From assembly GCA_016713925.1 (NCBI GenBank), contig JADJOH010000006.1, positions 62,001-126,000 of the forward strand: a DNA stretch of 64,000 bases, written 5' to 3'. The notes beneath the pieces were generated by a model, which ran no database searches, had not been told where the DNA came from, and was given only the letters and a program-made list of their open reading frames with translations. This DNA comes from Bacteroidota bacterium. Its GTDB lineage: Bacteria; Bacteroidota; Bacteroidia; AKYH767-A; OLB10. A program made the position numbers and the translations under genes. This document shows, one piece after another, positions 49,575 to 60,750 of this stretch (position 1 is the stretch's first letter; each line of letters begins with the position of its first letter).

Positions 49575-50447
49575 TCAGATTTTAATTGTGATTTCGTGTA
49601 CTATACCATTGAAAGCCTGATTCAGGAAAGAGGGAATTAAACTTGCCTGTGTCAAGTTGATTTTATCGGGATCATTCAGTTGAAGTAACATTTCATCGTA
49701 CTTCTCCTGACCATGATGTTTAATAACAATTTCCTTTTTGTCACTGCGGAGTAAATAATGCAACATACCCAATGGATCTGCTTCCGGATGAAACTGCATG
49801 CCCATCATTTCGGGAGTAAAGCGGATACCCATCACAGCCCTTTCATAGGGAACATGTGGTCTCTCCTTTTCGATAGCCAATACTTGGGCTCCAAATTTTT
49901 CCATGGCTTTCATGTCCGGTTGTACTACTTGCCAGTCGCGGCTGTCCACTGCATAAAAGGGATCAGGCAATTCATTGAAACAGGTTTCGTGTAGACCTGA
50001 ATCCATCTTATGCATCGGGAAAATACCAAAGGCTGTGGAATGCCGTTTGGTGATATCAGCAAGTTCCAGATGGCGACACATCAACTGAAAAGAGTGACAG
50101 ATAAAAAAAACAAATTTTGGGGAGCCATCACCTCTTTTGTTGTGCGCGAGGAGAGCATCTATTAGTCCGAAGTATTCTTTCTCCCAATGTGCGCCCGGTT
50201 CTTCTAAGGGACTTCCGGGACCTCCGCTGCTGATGTAGATATCAAAAGAGGTATCCGGAATTTCTTCTTTAAAGCGTACATCAAAACGTTCCCAATGGAT
50301 AGTGTATGGAGCAGGATAGTGATGGCGGTTCAGGATAGACTGAATCCCTCTCATCCCCTCATTGGGCTCGTTGTTATACAGGTCTAGTATGGCTACACGT
50401 ATCGTATGGTTTTCCATGCACTTCTGAAGAGTATTATAGAATTCCAT
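49575..50447 (-). CDS. Class I glutamine amidotransferase-like protein
   Basis: 290 residues with an intact triad: C117 in FFICHSFQL, H220 and E222 in MQFHPEADP. Class I GATases hydrolyse glutamine or a gamma-glutamyl bond. No synthetase domain is fused, so it either supplies ammonia to a partner or acts as a gamma-glutamyl hydrolase. The gene starts 8 bases after the stop of the GCS2-type gene, which favours ATG 50447 (translational coupling) over the internal ATG 50417. It is the last gene of the ligase cluster on this strand. Confidence 0.82.
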   Translation of the reverse strand: MEFYNTLQKCMENHTIRVAILDLYNNEPNEGMRGIQSILNRHHYPAPYTIHWERFDVRFKEEIPDTSFDIYISSGGPGSPLEEPGAHWEKEYFGLIDALLAHNKRGDGSPKFVFFICHSFQLMCRHLELADITKRHSTAFGIFPMHKMDSGLHETCFNELPDPFYAVDSRDWQVVQPDMKAMEKFGAQVLAIEKERPHVPYERAVMGIRFTPEMMGMQFHPEADPLGMLHYLLRSDKKEIVIKHHGQEKYDEMLLQLNDPDKINLTQASLIPSFLNQAFNGIVHEITIKI

Positions 50448-50455
50448 TTATACGT

Positions 50456-51553
50456 TTATAAGCCGAAGTTGGTTTCACTCACCATATAATCGACAACATC
50501 TTTCAGATCACCTGTTTTCTCATAGATGGCTAATTGTCTGTCAGCACCTGTTCCCTGTTCGAGCATTTTTTCGATATAGCGCAATTCATGGCGGCTACCC
50601 AAATCATCTACCACATCATCGACAAAGTCTAATAACTCGTAAATGAGATCTTTTGTAGATACCTCTGCTTCTTTTCCAAAATCGATCAGCTTTCCATGAA
50701 TGCCATATCGTGCGGCCCTCCATTTGTTTTCGTTGATGAGCGCTCTTCCATAATTTCTGAAGCTGAGATTGAGTTGCATCAATTTATAAATTTTCGCTAC
50801 TACCGCCTGCATCAACGCTGCTAATGCAATGGTCTCATCAATACGCATGGGCACATCGCAAATTCTGAATTCAATGGTTTCGAAGAAGGGGTGCAGACGT
50901 AAATCCCACCAGATCTTCTTACCATTATCTATACAATTTGTTTTGATGAGCAGATTGACATAGCTATCGTACTCCGCTACGCTCGAGAAATAATCAGGAA
51001 TACCGGTGCGCGGAAATTTATCGAAGACTTTAGTACGGTAGGCTTTGAAGCCGGTGTTCCTTCCCAGCCAGAAGGGAGAGTTGGCAGACAAAGCAAAAAT
51101 ATGCGGCAGGAAATAACGCGCCTGATTCATCAGTTGAATCCCTATTTCACGACTGGGAATACCCACATGCACATGCAATCCGAAAATCAGGTTGCCTCTT
51201 GCTGTATCCTGAAGTTGATCCACAATCTCATGGTAACGCGGATGGTCAGTAATCAACTGATCCTGCCAGCGACTGAAAGGATGCGTACCACCGGCCGCAA
51301 AGAGCAATCCCTGCTTCGCTGCTATCTCACCAATCATTCTGCGCAGGTACGTCACTTCTGTCCGGGCCTGATCGACATCTCTGCAGATATTGGTGCCGAC
51401 TTCTACCACACTTTGATGCATCTCCGCCTTCACCTGCTCTTTGAGTGTGGTTTTCCCACCTTCAATGATCTGGTGCATATGGCTGCGTAACTCGCGCGTT
51501 TCAGGATCTATGATTTGGAATTCTTCTTCAATACCTAAAGTGAACATGGTCAT
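50456..51553 (-). CDS. GCS2-family carboxylate-amine ligase (YbdK-like)
   Basis: 365 residues of the glutamate-cysteine ligase type 2 family (COG2170/YbdK). The start TLGIEEEFQIID carries the acidic metal/ATP residues, FGLHVHVGIPS is the second site and ETIEFRICDVPMR the third. These enzymes join the gamma-carboxylate of glutamate (or a related acid) to an amine using ATP. The physiological amine is unknown for most members. A hairpin separates it from the ATP-grasp gene 126 bases upstream. The GATase gene follows by 8 bases. Confidence 0.88.
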   Translation of the reverse strand: MTMFTLGIEEEFQIIDPETRELRSHMHQIIEGGKTTLKEQVKAEMHQSVVEVGTNICRDVDQARTEVTYLRRMIGEIAAKQGLLFAAGGTHPFSRWQDQLITDHPRYHEIVDQLQDTARGNLIFGLHVHVGIPSREIGIQLMNQARYFLPHIFALSANSPFWLGRNTGFKAYRTKVFDKFPRTGIPDYFSSVAEYDSYVNLLIKTNCIDNGKKIWWDLRLHPFFETIEFRICDVPMRIDETIALAALMQAVVAKIYKLMQLNLSFRNYGRALINENKWRAARYGIHGKLIDFGKEAEVSTKDLIYELLDFVDDVVDDLGSRHELRYIEKMLEQGTGADRQLAIYEKTGDLKDVVDYMVSETNFGL

Positions 51554-51638
51554 AATGAAATACTGGATGTGTTGTAGAAATTAAACCGCTTTTATTTCGG
51601 TTATAACTTCAATGGTTTTTCTGATTTAAGTATAAATG

Positions 51639-51671
51639 GAAAAGGGTGCAGTTTTATTCTACACCCTTTTC
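51639..51671 (-). terminator. Hairpin between ATP-grasp and GCS2-type genes
   Basis: GAAAAGGGTG (51639-51648) pairs perfectly with CACCCTTTTC (51662-51671) around 13 bases. On the minus strand the T run is inside the stem and only a weak T-rich stretch follows. It may be an attenuator or a partial terminator that lowers readthrough into the GCS2 gene. Confidence 0.55.
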
Positions 51672-51678
51672 ATTCGAA

Positions 51679-52680
51679 TTATGCGTTTTGTATTTCCTTT
51701 GTATGTCCGAATTTTGGAACAGGATTTCCCGTGGCCATACCAAGTGTAGCATTTTTCATGTAGGTTCCCCAGGTCAGATTATCTGCATTGTCACGATGTG
51801 CCTTTGCCCGACGAATACACATGTTCGCTGCGGATTCAATTACCCAGTCGAAATTTTCTTGTCCTACGCTGTTGATATCAGCATCAGGAGCAGGGTTGCA
51901 GAAATCAATCGCATAAGGAATGCCATCTCTCACAGCGAATTCCACGGTGTTGAAATCATAACCCAATGCTTCATTGAGGCGATAGGTATAATCAGTAAGG
52001 GTATCTAACAATTTTTTATCGGCATTGAACTTATTGTGGACATATCGGAGATGATGCGGATTGCGTGGCTCATACTCCATGATCCGGATGTCTTTTTGTC
52101 CGATGCTGTAAATTCTATAGTAGGAATCAAATTTAATTTCTTCCTGCAATAACATCACCAACTGTCCGGTTGTTTGATGCGACTGGAAGAAACCATCCTG
52201 CGTGTCTAACTGAAATACATTTTTCCAGCCACCGCCTGAATGAGGCTTCATATAAACAGGTAAGCCTGTGTATTCAAACATCCCCTGCCAGTCGAGTGGC
52301 ATGGCAAGATTTCTAAACGAGGCTTCGCTGGTATCAGTCGGCCATTGGTTAGAGGGCAATAAGCAAGTTTTTGGTACAGGAATACCAAGGCGAGTGGCCA
52401 GACAATTGTTAAAAAACTTCTCATCCGCGCTCCACCAAAACGGATTGTTCAGTACGGCAGTGCCATTCAAAGCGGCGTTCTTCAGATAAGCTCTGAAAAA
52501 AGGAACATCCTGTGAAATACGATCCAGAATCACGTGGTAGTCAACCGCTTCTCCTTGAATGCATTTGTCGATTTTTACAAGCTCCGCTACTATACCGGGT
52601 TCTTTTTTTGAATTAATCCTTTCAATAAGGGCATCGGGAAAGCTACGTTCCATGCCATGCATGATTCCTATACGTTTCAT
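51679..52680 (-). CDS. ATP-grasp family ligase of unknown substrate
   Basis: 333 residues from ATG 52680 (MKRIGIMHGMERSFP). An in-frame extension to 52731 is possible but less natural. The ATP-grasp fold shows the nucleotide lysine K145 in YMKPHSGGGW with its glycine-rich loop, LLQEEI further on, and the Mg-binding acidic/Asn cluster near the C-terminus (FNTVEFAVRDG, IDFCNPAPD). ATP-grasp enzymes make an acyl-phosphate and couple it to an amine or thiol. With the neighbouring GCS2 ligase, GATase and esterase it probably belongs to a pathway making a small peptide or amide. It is not a close match to GshB, RimK or D-Ala ligase by eye. Confidence 0.83.
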   Translation of the reverse strand: MKRIGIMHGMERSFPDALIERINSKKEPGIVAELVKIDKCIQGEAVDYHVILDRISQDVPFFRAYLKNAALNGTAVLNNPFWWSADEKFFNNCLATRLGIPVPKTCLLPSNQWPTDTSEASFRNLAMPLDWQGMFEYTGLPVYMKPHSGGGWKNVFQLDTQDGFFQSHQTTGQLVMLLQEEIKFDSYYRIYSIGQKDIRIMEYEPRNPHHLRYVHNKFNADKKLLDTLTDYTYRLNEALGYDFNTVEFAVRDGIPYAIDFCNPAPDADINSVGQENFDWVIESAANMCIRRAKAHRDNADNLTWGTYMKNATLGMATGNPVPKFGHTKEIQNA

Positions 52681-52877
52681 ATGATAAATAATTTGAGATT
52701 TTTCCGCTTCGAAGGTACTAAATACAGGCAAATTTTAAAAGATGCGCTACTGATGTATTTCACAACCGAAGTTGATTTTCGTAAGGTGATGGATTGAAAT
52801 CAACTCTCTGATATGAAACACTCTGCGGCGATTTCTTATAACGATTGATTTCGCTAAACAGTGAAAGACCAGCTATT

Positions 52878-53588
52878 TCAGAAGTCCATTCTCCCGAAAT
52901 AGGTCGGCAGCATATCTCGCCAGGCCGGCCAGTCGTGGGGCATTCCCGGGCGGACATCTAACCAGTAGGGAATACCTTTTCTGGACATGATTTCAGCCAG
53001 GCGTTTATTCTGCGGGAGACAAAAATCATGTTCTCCAACACCCAGCACAATGCCCATCTTCCATAAGTTTTCATCCTGTAATCCTCCTAAAAAATCTACG
53101 GGATTATTGTAGTATACATTTTCATCATAATAACCATCCATATGATTGGTGATATCAAAGGCGCCACCCATGCTAAATACATTGGCCACTCTATCCGGAT
53201 GTCTGAACGCGAAATTGATCGCCTGATAGCCTCCAAAACTACAGCCGGCCACCGTCACTTTATGCTGACCGCTCTCGTTGCTGGCTCTTCCCACCACCTC
53301 ATCCAAAATAAACTGATCATATACGGTATGGCGACGTATCCGCTCACCCGGATGAATCATCTCCTCGTAAAAGGAATGTTCATCAACACTGTCAGGACAG
53401 TATATCTTTACCAGTCCGTTATCCACAAACCATTGCACACTGTCAATAAGTTTAAAGTCTTTATTCTGGTGGTAAGTCCCCATCGAGGTAGGGAAGATAA
53501 TCACCGGCTTTCCTCCCGTACCAAAAATCAACATCTCTGTTTCATGTCCAAGGGTAGGGGAAAACCATTTTACGTGTTCTTCTTTCAT
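52878..53588 (-). CDS. Alpha/beta-hydrolase, COG4947-like esterase
   Basis: 236 residues with a standard serine-hydrolase triad: S117 in AGCSFGGY, probable acid D188 in GEHDFC and H218 in MPHDW. The sequence resembles the small Bacteroidota esterase group (COG4947). There is no signal peptide, so it acts in the cytoplasm. It is the first of four same-strand genes (esterase, ATP-grasp, GCS2, GATase), which suggests it processes an ester or amide made by the ligases. The gap to the ATP-grasp gene is about 200 bases. Confidence 0.85.
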   Translation of the reverse strand: MKEEHVKWFSPTLGHETEMLIFGTGGKPVIIFPTSMGTYHQNKDFKLIDSVQWFVDNGLVKIYCPDSVDEHSFYEEMIHPGERIRRHTVYDQFILDEVVGRASNESGQHKVTVAGCSFGGYQAINFAFRHPDRVANVFSMGGAFDITNHMDGYYDENVYYNNPVDFLGGLQDENLWKMGIVLGVGEHDFCLPQNKRLAEIMSRKGIPYWLDVRPGMPHDWPAWRDMLPTYFGRMDF

Positions 53589-53607
53589 CAGGTTTTTTAT
53601 TGAAGGT

Positions 53608-53615
53608 CAAAGTTA
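53608..53615 (-). promoter_or_regulatory. -7 box of the esterase gene
   Basis: The minus strand reads TAACTTTG (perfect TAnnTTTG), 19 bases before ATG 53588. It is the likely promoter for the start of the ligase cluster. Confidence 0.5.
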
Positions 53616-53860
53616 AAAAATGTTGGGAATTTATTTAATAACATGAAGTTTAATTTAAATTCATAGTGGTAATTCTACTTTGAAGATGTAATGCTGTTCA
53701 ACTGCAAATTTTAATATATTTATGTGGTGGACTTGTAAAATTGTCCCCAAAGCCAGATTAATTTTAATTACTAGTAAAATTTACTATATATTTGGATGTA
53801 AGTAGGAAAGAGTTGGAGGGATTTTAGTTCAAAAGTGTTTGTTTTAATGGTGTAATAATT

Positions 53861-56800
53861 GTGCAAATGGGTTTTTTTATCAAGGTTTTATTAAAACGAG
53901 CTGTGCTCTTTGTACTCCTGTTTTTCTCTACTTTATTAATTGCTCAGCCCGGATATTTAATCAGTGCCGGCGGAATGGCGAATGATGAAGCATATGATAT
54001 TGCATCAACATCCAACGGAGAAGTATTTACCTGCGGATATTTTAATAATACAGCCACCTTTGGGACTATTTCCAGATCGAGTACAGGTTCTGCTGATCTG
54101 TTTATCGCCCATCAGGATGCATCGGGAAATTATGATTGGGTATTCACAGCCGGTGGACCTTTTTTTGACAGGGCGTATTCGATAAGTCTGGATCAAACCG
54201 GGAACGCTTATGTTACAGGAGTATTTAGCGGGACTGCTGTATTTGGAAACCAAAGTTTAATAACTGCAGATACCACGCAAGATGTTTTTGTATTAAAGCT
54301 GGATCCATTGGGAAATCTGATATGGGTACAGCAGTTTGGAGGTCCGGGTAATGATCTGGCCTTTACATTGGATACAGATAATTCCGGTAATGTGATTGTG
54401 GGAGGTCAGTTTCGGGGGACTTCTTCCTTTGGCGCAATGAGTTACACGAGTGTGAGTAATTCCATCACCGGAGAGCAGGGGTATGATCTCTTCCTGGTAC
54501 GACTGAATTCAACAGGGAATGTTATTTGGTCAAAACATGGTTTTTCAGGTTATGATGACCGGGTGACCAGTGTGAGTTTTGGGCAAAATTCAGAAGTATT
54601 TGCGGGTGGTCAGTTTTCTGATACGTTGACATTAGATGCGGTCCATTCTTTTGCAGGCTTTAACTTTTCCTTCCTGGCAAAATTCAGTTCTTCAGGAAGT
54701 GAAATGTGGTTCAAACCCATGATTGCTCTGCAGGTTACTCAAAGAGAAATTGATTTCAGGAATGGAACTGTGCTGGTCTCCGGTGAATATCAAGGTCAGT
54801 TTTATTATAATGGTGCCACAATGAGTGGAATGACTTCCACTTATCCCAATAAATGTTTTCTTTTACTTCTTGATAATTTTGGAACCCCATATCTTCCAGA
54901 GACATAGGATCAGATAATTTTATGAGTCTGCAGGGTGCCCACTTCAACCAATCAGGAAAAATATGGGCCTGTGGTAACTTTAGAAAAGTACTAAGTGAAT
55001 TTTCGGTATTAACCGGAAATGGTGTCTTCAATACTGCCGGCTTTCGTGATGTTTATTATGCCGGATTCAGCAATCAATTGGCCCTCGAGGAATATGAACA
55101 TATCGGTGGACCGGGGGATGATGTAGTCAGCAATCTCACAACAACTATCGCCGGTGAACCTATTTTATGTGGCAGCTATAGCAGTAATTTTAACATTCCT
55201 GCCGATGGAACTTTTTTATTTAACGCAACGAATCACGATTCATCATTTGCTGGGCCATCACAACCCTCCTTGTATTGTAATGATGGAAATTACAGGAATT
55301 ATATTTCTGTATACTCCAATGGATTTCGTGAAGTATTTGTTTGTCGTCCGTTCCTGACTTCAAGGAGCACCTATGATTATTTCGACCGGTCGGGTAGTGT
55401 TCCCTGTCAGCGTGATTCATTGCAACCGGAGTTTGATTTGACCTCAGATACCTTGGTGGATTGTGGAACAGCAAAGATTTACTGGAAGTTATATACAGGT
55501 CAGGATGGAGTGATCGGTCCTGCGTATAACTATTTGTGGTCTGATAATAGTACAAATGATACGTTGACCATTGCAAGCTCAGGTTGGTATTCATGTCAAT
55601 TGACCACAGTAGATGGGTGGAGGTCTTACAGAGATTCAGTGTATGTGGAAATTACACCCATCCCGCCTGTTCCTACAGCCGCCTGTATCAATGCGCAGAT
55701 CTTTGCTGCAATACCTGTGGTGTATTGTGATGAAAAGGTATTGTATCTCGCGAATACCCAGGCTTTCATTTATTGCAATAATAATCCTCCCGGTTATACA
55801 GTAACATGGCAAACACCTTTCGGTAACTTCACAAGCGATACGATACAACTTGGTGTTGCCGGCGTATATACTTGTGTGATTGCTGCACCCGGTGGTTTAT
55901 GTCCCAAGCAAACCTGTTTTGAAGTTATTATTTACGATACTGCCAGCACGACCTGCATTCCTCAGAATTATTATCCGATGCTAGTTTTTGAAGACCCTGC
56001 AATAGAAGCGATCGACACAGTCAGATTTTGTCCTGATGAATATTTTGTAATGAGATTGGTAGATTCTGTTTCCTGGATGAATGGATTGCCGCAACCGATG
56101 CTTCCTGCTTTTGTAAGCTGGTCTATGAACGGACCGGTTGTGTTTTCTGATAGTGGGGCGGTCTATACATTTATGATACATCGGAATTTTTTCAAAGGCA
56201 CAGGAACGGGAAATGCTTCCGTTACCGCAGATATTATTAATCCGATAGGAGGCGCTAATTTATTTTCTATCACACGTGACTTTTATGTAATACTGGATCT
56301 TCCACCGCCTCCTGATGCATCGATTTCCGGACCGACAAGTATTTGCCCCGGAGATACCATTACATTGATCGTACAGCCTTCGCGTCCGTATACTTTTAAT
56401 AATGCAGGAGTAGTTCAAAGCAATGCAAATGCAGATACTATTCGAGTGAATATGCCGGGAACATATATCGCGGAATATATTAGGACAGATAGTGTCACCG
56501 GCTGTAGTAAGGAGTATACAGCAATTTTTGTTTTACCACTTACAGCGGTTCCCGAAATAACTGCATTTCCGGCTTCCGGGTTAATTTGCCCGGGTGATTC
56601 TGTTCTTCTGGTGGCTGATTCCGGATTTTCTTATATTTGGTTTGGGCCTTCCGGAACTCCTCTTTCTACCAATGATTCACTTTGGACTTCAACACCGGGT
56701 TTATATTATTATACCTTTGAAAATACCGAAGGATGTCTTTTGTCTTCTGCTCCTTTTGAAGTATTTGGTTATTCAACACCTTTTATTACTGCGCGTCCTG

Positions 56801-58878
56801 CACCTGTCCTGTGTAAGGATGATTCAGTACAGCTGGAAATATTTACCAATGCCGGATCATTGATTTCATGGGCGCCTCCGTTGAATGGAAGCTCTTTGTT
56901 ACAAACAGTGACTCAACCGGGCACCTATATGTGTCAGGTTGTTTCCTGTGGTATTACAACATCATTGTCTATTAATGTCATTCAGGCACCTGATAATTAT
57001 GAAATACAAATTCAAGGGAATGATACGATTTGTCCCGGTGATGTTGTACTGTTAGTGGGTCCTCAGGGTATGAATGGGTATTCATGGATGCCGGGCGGAC
57101 AAACCACTGCGCAGCTTCCTGTGAATTCAGCCGGAATTTTCATTTTAAATATGTTGGATTCATACGGGTGTCCATCTGTAGATTCAATTCGTATTGATAC
57201 CTTGACTCGTCCTCCCGGCCCTATTACCCTCGATGATACAGTTTGCAGTGGAGATGTTGCAGTTTTGTCGGCGAATGCACCCACAGCGGTGTACTGGTTC
57301 CAGCAGACCACATCGTCGGTTCCTCTTGATAGTGGATTGATGTTTACTACAGGAATAATATTAAATAATCAAGTCTTTTATGCTGCCACATTTGATGGTA
57401 GTTGTTACAGTCCTTTCACACCTGCGAATGTTCTGGTAGATCCGGTTTCATTGTTGCCGTTGATAACAGGTGATACTGTACTATGTAATGGAGATGTGCT
57501 GGTGCTTTCTACTTCATTGATAAATGGTGCATCGTATCAATGGACCTTGCCGGGATCAACTGCTAATACTTTACAAATAACTCTACCGGATTGTGATAGT
57601 GCTGATGCCGGAGTGTATGCAGTACAACTTTCTAATTTTCGATGTACTGGTCCTGTGGCGATGGTGAATGTGACTATTCTGAACAACCCTGTCTTTAATG
57701 TGAATGCCAGCAATAGCTATGTTTGTCAGGGTGATTCCATAATTTTAGTAGTGGATTCACAGGCCATATCTCCCAATTGGGTCAATGGATTTTCCTTTGA
57801 TTCTGTTTTGTATGTTACGAGTCCCGGCTATTATTTTTATTCTGCTCTTGATACAAATGGTTGCCTTGGTTATAGTGATACATTACAAACGTCCACAGCT
57901 CCTTTAACGTTGATGCCCCAGGTGAATGTTGTTCAACCTGATTGCTGGTATGATACCGTGATTGCGAATTTATCTTACGTGAATCCGGACTACATCTATA
58001 CATGGAATCTTGGTCCTGCTATTTCCATACAGGATACTTTGCTTAATTATTCCTTGAGTAATGATTTCTATACCGGTCAAATCGAACTGATAGTTACCGA
58101 TTCTTTTGGTTGCAGTGCCAGTTATTTTTTTAATATTAATCCTGAACAAAAGCCCTTGAGTCAAATAGTGGGGAATGCAAATATATGCGAAGGTGATTCT
58201 TCTTTTCTCTACGTAGATCCAAATCAATTTTCGACTATGTATTGGATTTTACCTTCCGGACAACAAATCATAGCAGATAGTTTACTTTTTCCCGGAGTAG
58301 CTGCTGTTGACACAGGCCTGTATTATAGTGTAGGAACTACTACAGAAGGTTGTGTCGACACCCTTAAAAGGGAGATGGTGATTTATCTGTATCCGGAAGC
58401 TTCAGCCGGAGCAGATAAAATAGCGTGTATAGGAGAAGAAGTGAGCTTTTCGATTCATGTGCCGGGTACATCGTTTTATCAATGGAGCAATGGTACTTTT
58501 GGTCCGACAGTTTATTTGAATGAATCGGATACCGTTTCTGTTACCGTTACCTATGGTCCCGGTTGTAAATTCAGAGATACGGTAAGTGTTCGGTTTATTG
58601 ATTGCAGTTATTCTGTACCAAATGTTTTTTCACCGAATGGCGATGGGGTTAATGATGATTTCTATATTAATTATCCTTCAGCACGTTTTGGGGTATTGAA
58701 TATTTACAACCGTTGGGGAGAATTGATTCGCCTGATAACCGGTCAGGAGCCAAAGTGGAATGGAAAAAATCAGGAGGAAGTTCCGGTTCCTGAAGGCACT
58801 TATTTTTTTGTTGCAGGTTACAAGGATTACTTGGATAAGCCTGTGGAGATGAAAGGGAATATTACATTGATACGTTAA
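53861..58878 (+). CDS. Giant T9SS cargo, SBBP-like repeats and type B (CHU_C) sorting domain (frameshifted)
   Basis: About 1672 residues after repair. The signal peptide ends near residue 29 (FFSTLLIAQ). The N-terminal ~370 residues are SBBP-like repeats (GNAYVTGVFSGTAVFG, GNVIVGGQFRGTSSFG). A long array of Ig/PKD-like modules follows, each opening with a cysteine motif such as SICPGDTITL, LICPGDSVLL or TICPGDVVLL. The last ~90 residues are the gliding-motility CHU_C type B sorting domain (VFSPNGDGVNDDF, YNRWGELI, PVPEGTYFFVAGY). The frame breaks at GG 54881-54882. One extra G reads DNFGNPISSRDIGSDNF across the joint. The start may be ATG 53861 or 53867. Surface or motility-related adhesion is inferred from family. 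Confidence 0.88.
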
Positions 58879-58911
58879 TTTTCTACATCCTAATTATTTT
58901 GAAGAAGAGTG

Positions 58912-60750
58912 TCAATTTCGTTGTTTAATAAATACTTTTCTTAAAAGTTTCCGGCTGCAGGTACTTTGTAATTCAACGATGTATACACCCGGACTGAGAA
59001 ATTGTGTGTTAATTTCTCCGGTCCAGGATTCCTGACTAATTAATTTGCCCTCCAGCGAATATATACGGACATTGTCGATCACCTCTCTTGCTGTTTCCAG
59101 ATTCAGTACCGAACGCACAGGGTTTGGATAGATGCGAATGGAACATTCTTTAACCGTATCACTATTCATCGGGCTGTTGATTTGAACAGAAATTTTGTTA
59201 CTTCCTTTACAGGGATTTCCATTTTCCAGCACTTCTAAACTTACTTCTCCTGTTCCCAATGAACCCCAAAATACCTGAATAGCATTACTGCCTTGTCCGT
59301 TTAAAATAATTCCGTTGGTTACCGTCCATAAATAATGAAAAGAGGTGTCATTCGGTAAAGAGATTGTATATGTTGCACTCAGTGTGGAAGAGTTAATGGT
59401 TTGGGCGCCGGATATAGGAGGAATAGCACCTCTCCATGTAGTCAATTGACCTGATCGAAAGAGTTGATTTATCTCTTCAAGTACCAGTCGGTTTTGGGAA
59501 GAGTCATTTGGACCGGTAACATAGGCAACATCAAAAGTCACTTTTGATCCTGCCGGTAAAAGAAAGGGGCCGGATGAACCTACACCTCGGACATCTGTGG
59601 GTTGAATACCTGCTGTGGCCATTGTCCATGGCGTAGTGAAGTTATAATCACTGGTGCCCGGAAACATGTATTTGCAAGGAAGAGTCGTGGCACCGCTACC
59701 ATTCCCGTATCCGGATCCTCCATACCACAAAGGGCTACCGTTTCGTAAGATAGCATTCATAAAATTATAATAGTCTTCCATCAATTGTGGAGGGTCTAAT
59801 GGAATTCCTGGCCCACCTTCAAAAAAAACGGCAGTGCTTAAACCTAATGTTTCGTTTGTTTCATCAATGATGTAATTATTAGTGGAACGATTATGGATTT
59901 CATAGTGATAAAAAGTTGTGTAATCCAGTATGGGAAGGTTGGCATTACAATTTATAGCATAGGCGGAAGCATTTATCTCGACCCCCATAGGTAAAGAATT
60001 CGTTGCAGTTTTAGTATTGAATTTATCGTTAAAAATCCACCATGCCATTTGGTCACCTTTTACATCCGGATAATCTCCGTCATATGGATTGTAAACGCCA
60101 TCTGAATTAAAATCAACAAAAGGAGCCAGTGTTTGGGGGATCAAAGGGTCGTTCGATGTTGCCGGCCAATTTAAAATAAAATTTGAAACAGGATATGTTC
60201 CATTGCTGACATTTCCTATTCCATATTGATATCGGAATTCATCCACATCACTTCTTCCGGCGATCCAAATAGAATCAAACTGACTAAAAGATGCAGAGTC
60301 AGCACTGCCATTTAAATTTAATGGACCCGGCCAAAAATCATCTCCCGATTGACGATAAGTCTGCGCTGCAGTATATAATTGTCCGTTTTGATCATATCCG
60401 CCCAGCCATAATGCGGAGCAGTAAGTAGAAATTATTTTTCTTCCGGGATTGATTTCATAACCGGGTTTTTGGGCAATTGGATCCCAATGCAAATCACCAC
60501 GGTTTGATAATTGTGCACGTATTTTGTTGGCATGCAAAAAAGCATTTCTGGGAGTAGCAACATGTGATTCGCGAATTACTTCTTTCGAATTGCTAGTGCC
60601 TATGAATTCAGTATCCGGTAAGTCAAAAGGTTTAAAGTGAGAAGGATGTAAAGGGTGTTTGATAATGGAATAATTAATTGAAAAATCTAAGGATGCCATA
60701 AAAAGTGTGTCATTGAAAATATAGGGTAAAAACAATTTTGAAGATATCAA
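58912..60750 (-). CDS. T9SS type A cargo lacking a clear signal peptide
   Basis: 612 residues. The body contains HANKIRAQLSNRGDLHWD, the calcium-site-like DFNSDGVYNPYDGDYPD, and a PKD-like module (TYTISLPNDTSFHYLW). The C-terminus is a type A sorting domain (IRIYPNPVRSVLNLE, SLEGKLIS, SPGVYIVEL). The first 60 residues show no convincing Sec signal, which conflicts with T9SS export. Internal ATG 60699 does not help. Either the true N-terminus is disrupted by a sequence error or a non-canonical start is used. It is convergent with the giant cargo gene, 33 bases apart. Function unknown. Confidence 0.75.
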   Translation of the reverse strand: MISSKLFLPYIFNDTLFMASLDFSINYSIIKHPLHPSHFKPFDLPDTEFIGTSNSKEVIRESHVATPRNAFLHANKIRAQLSNRGDLHWDPIAQKPGYEINPGRKIISTYCSALWLGGYDQNGQLYTAAQTYRQSGDDFWPGPLNLNGSADSASFSQFDSIWIAGRSDVDEFRYQYGIGNVSNGTYPVSNFILNWPATSNDPLIPQTLAPFVDFNSDGVYNPYDGDYPDVKGDQMAWWIFNDKFNTKTATNSLPMGVEINASAYAINCNANLPILDYTTFYHYEIHNRSTNNYIIDETNETLGLSTAVFFEGGPGIPLDPPQLMEDYYNFMNAILRNGSPLWYGGSGYGNGSGATTLPCKYMFPGTSDYNFTTPWTMATAGIQPTDVRGVGSSGPFLLPAGSKVTFDVAYVTGPNDSSQNRLVLEEINQLFRSGQLTTWRGAIPPISGAQTINSSTLSATYTISLPNDTSFHYLWTVTNGIILNGQGSNAIQVFWGSLGTGEVSLEVLENGNPCKGSNKISVQINSPMNSDTVKECSIRIYPNPVRSVLNLETAREVIDNVRIYSLEGKLISQESWTGEINTQFLSPGVYIVELQSTCSRKLLRKVFIKQRN

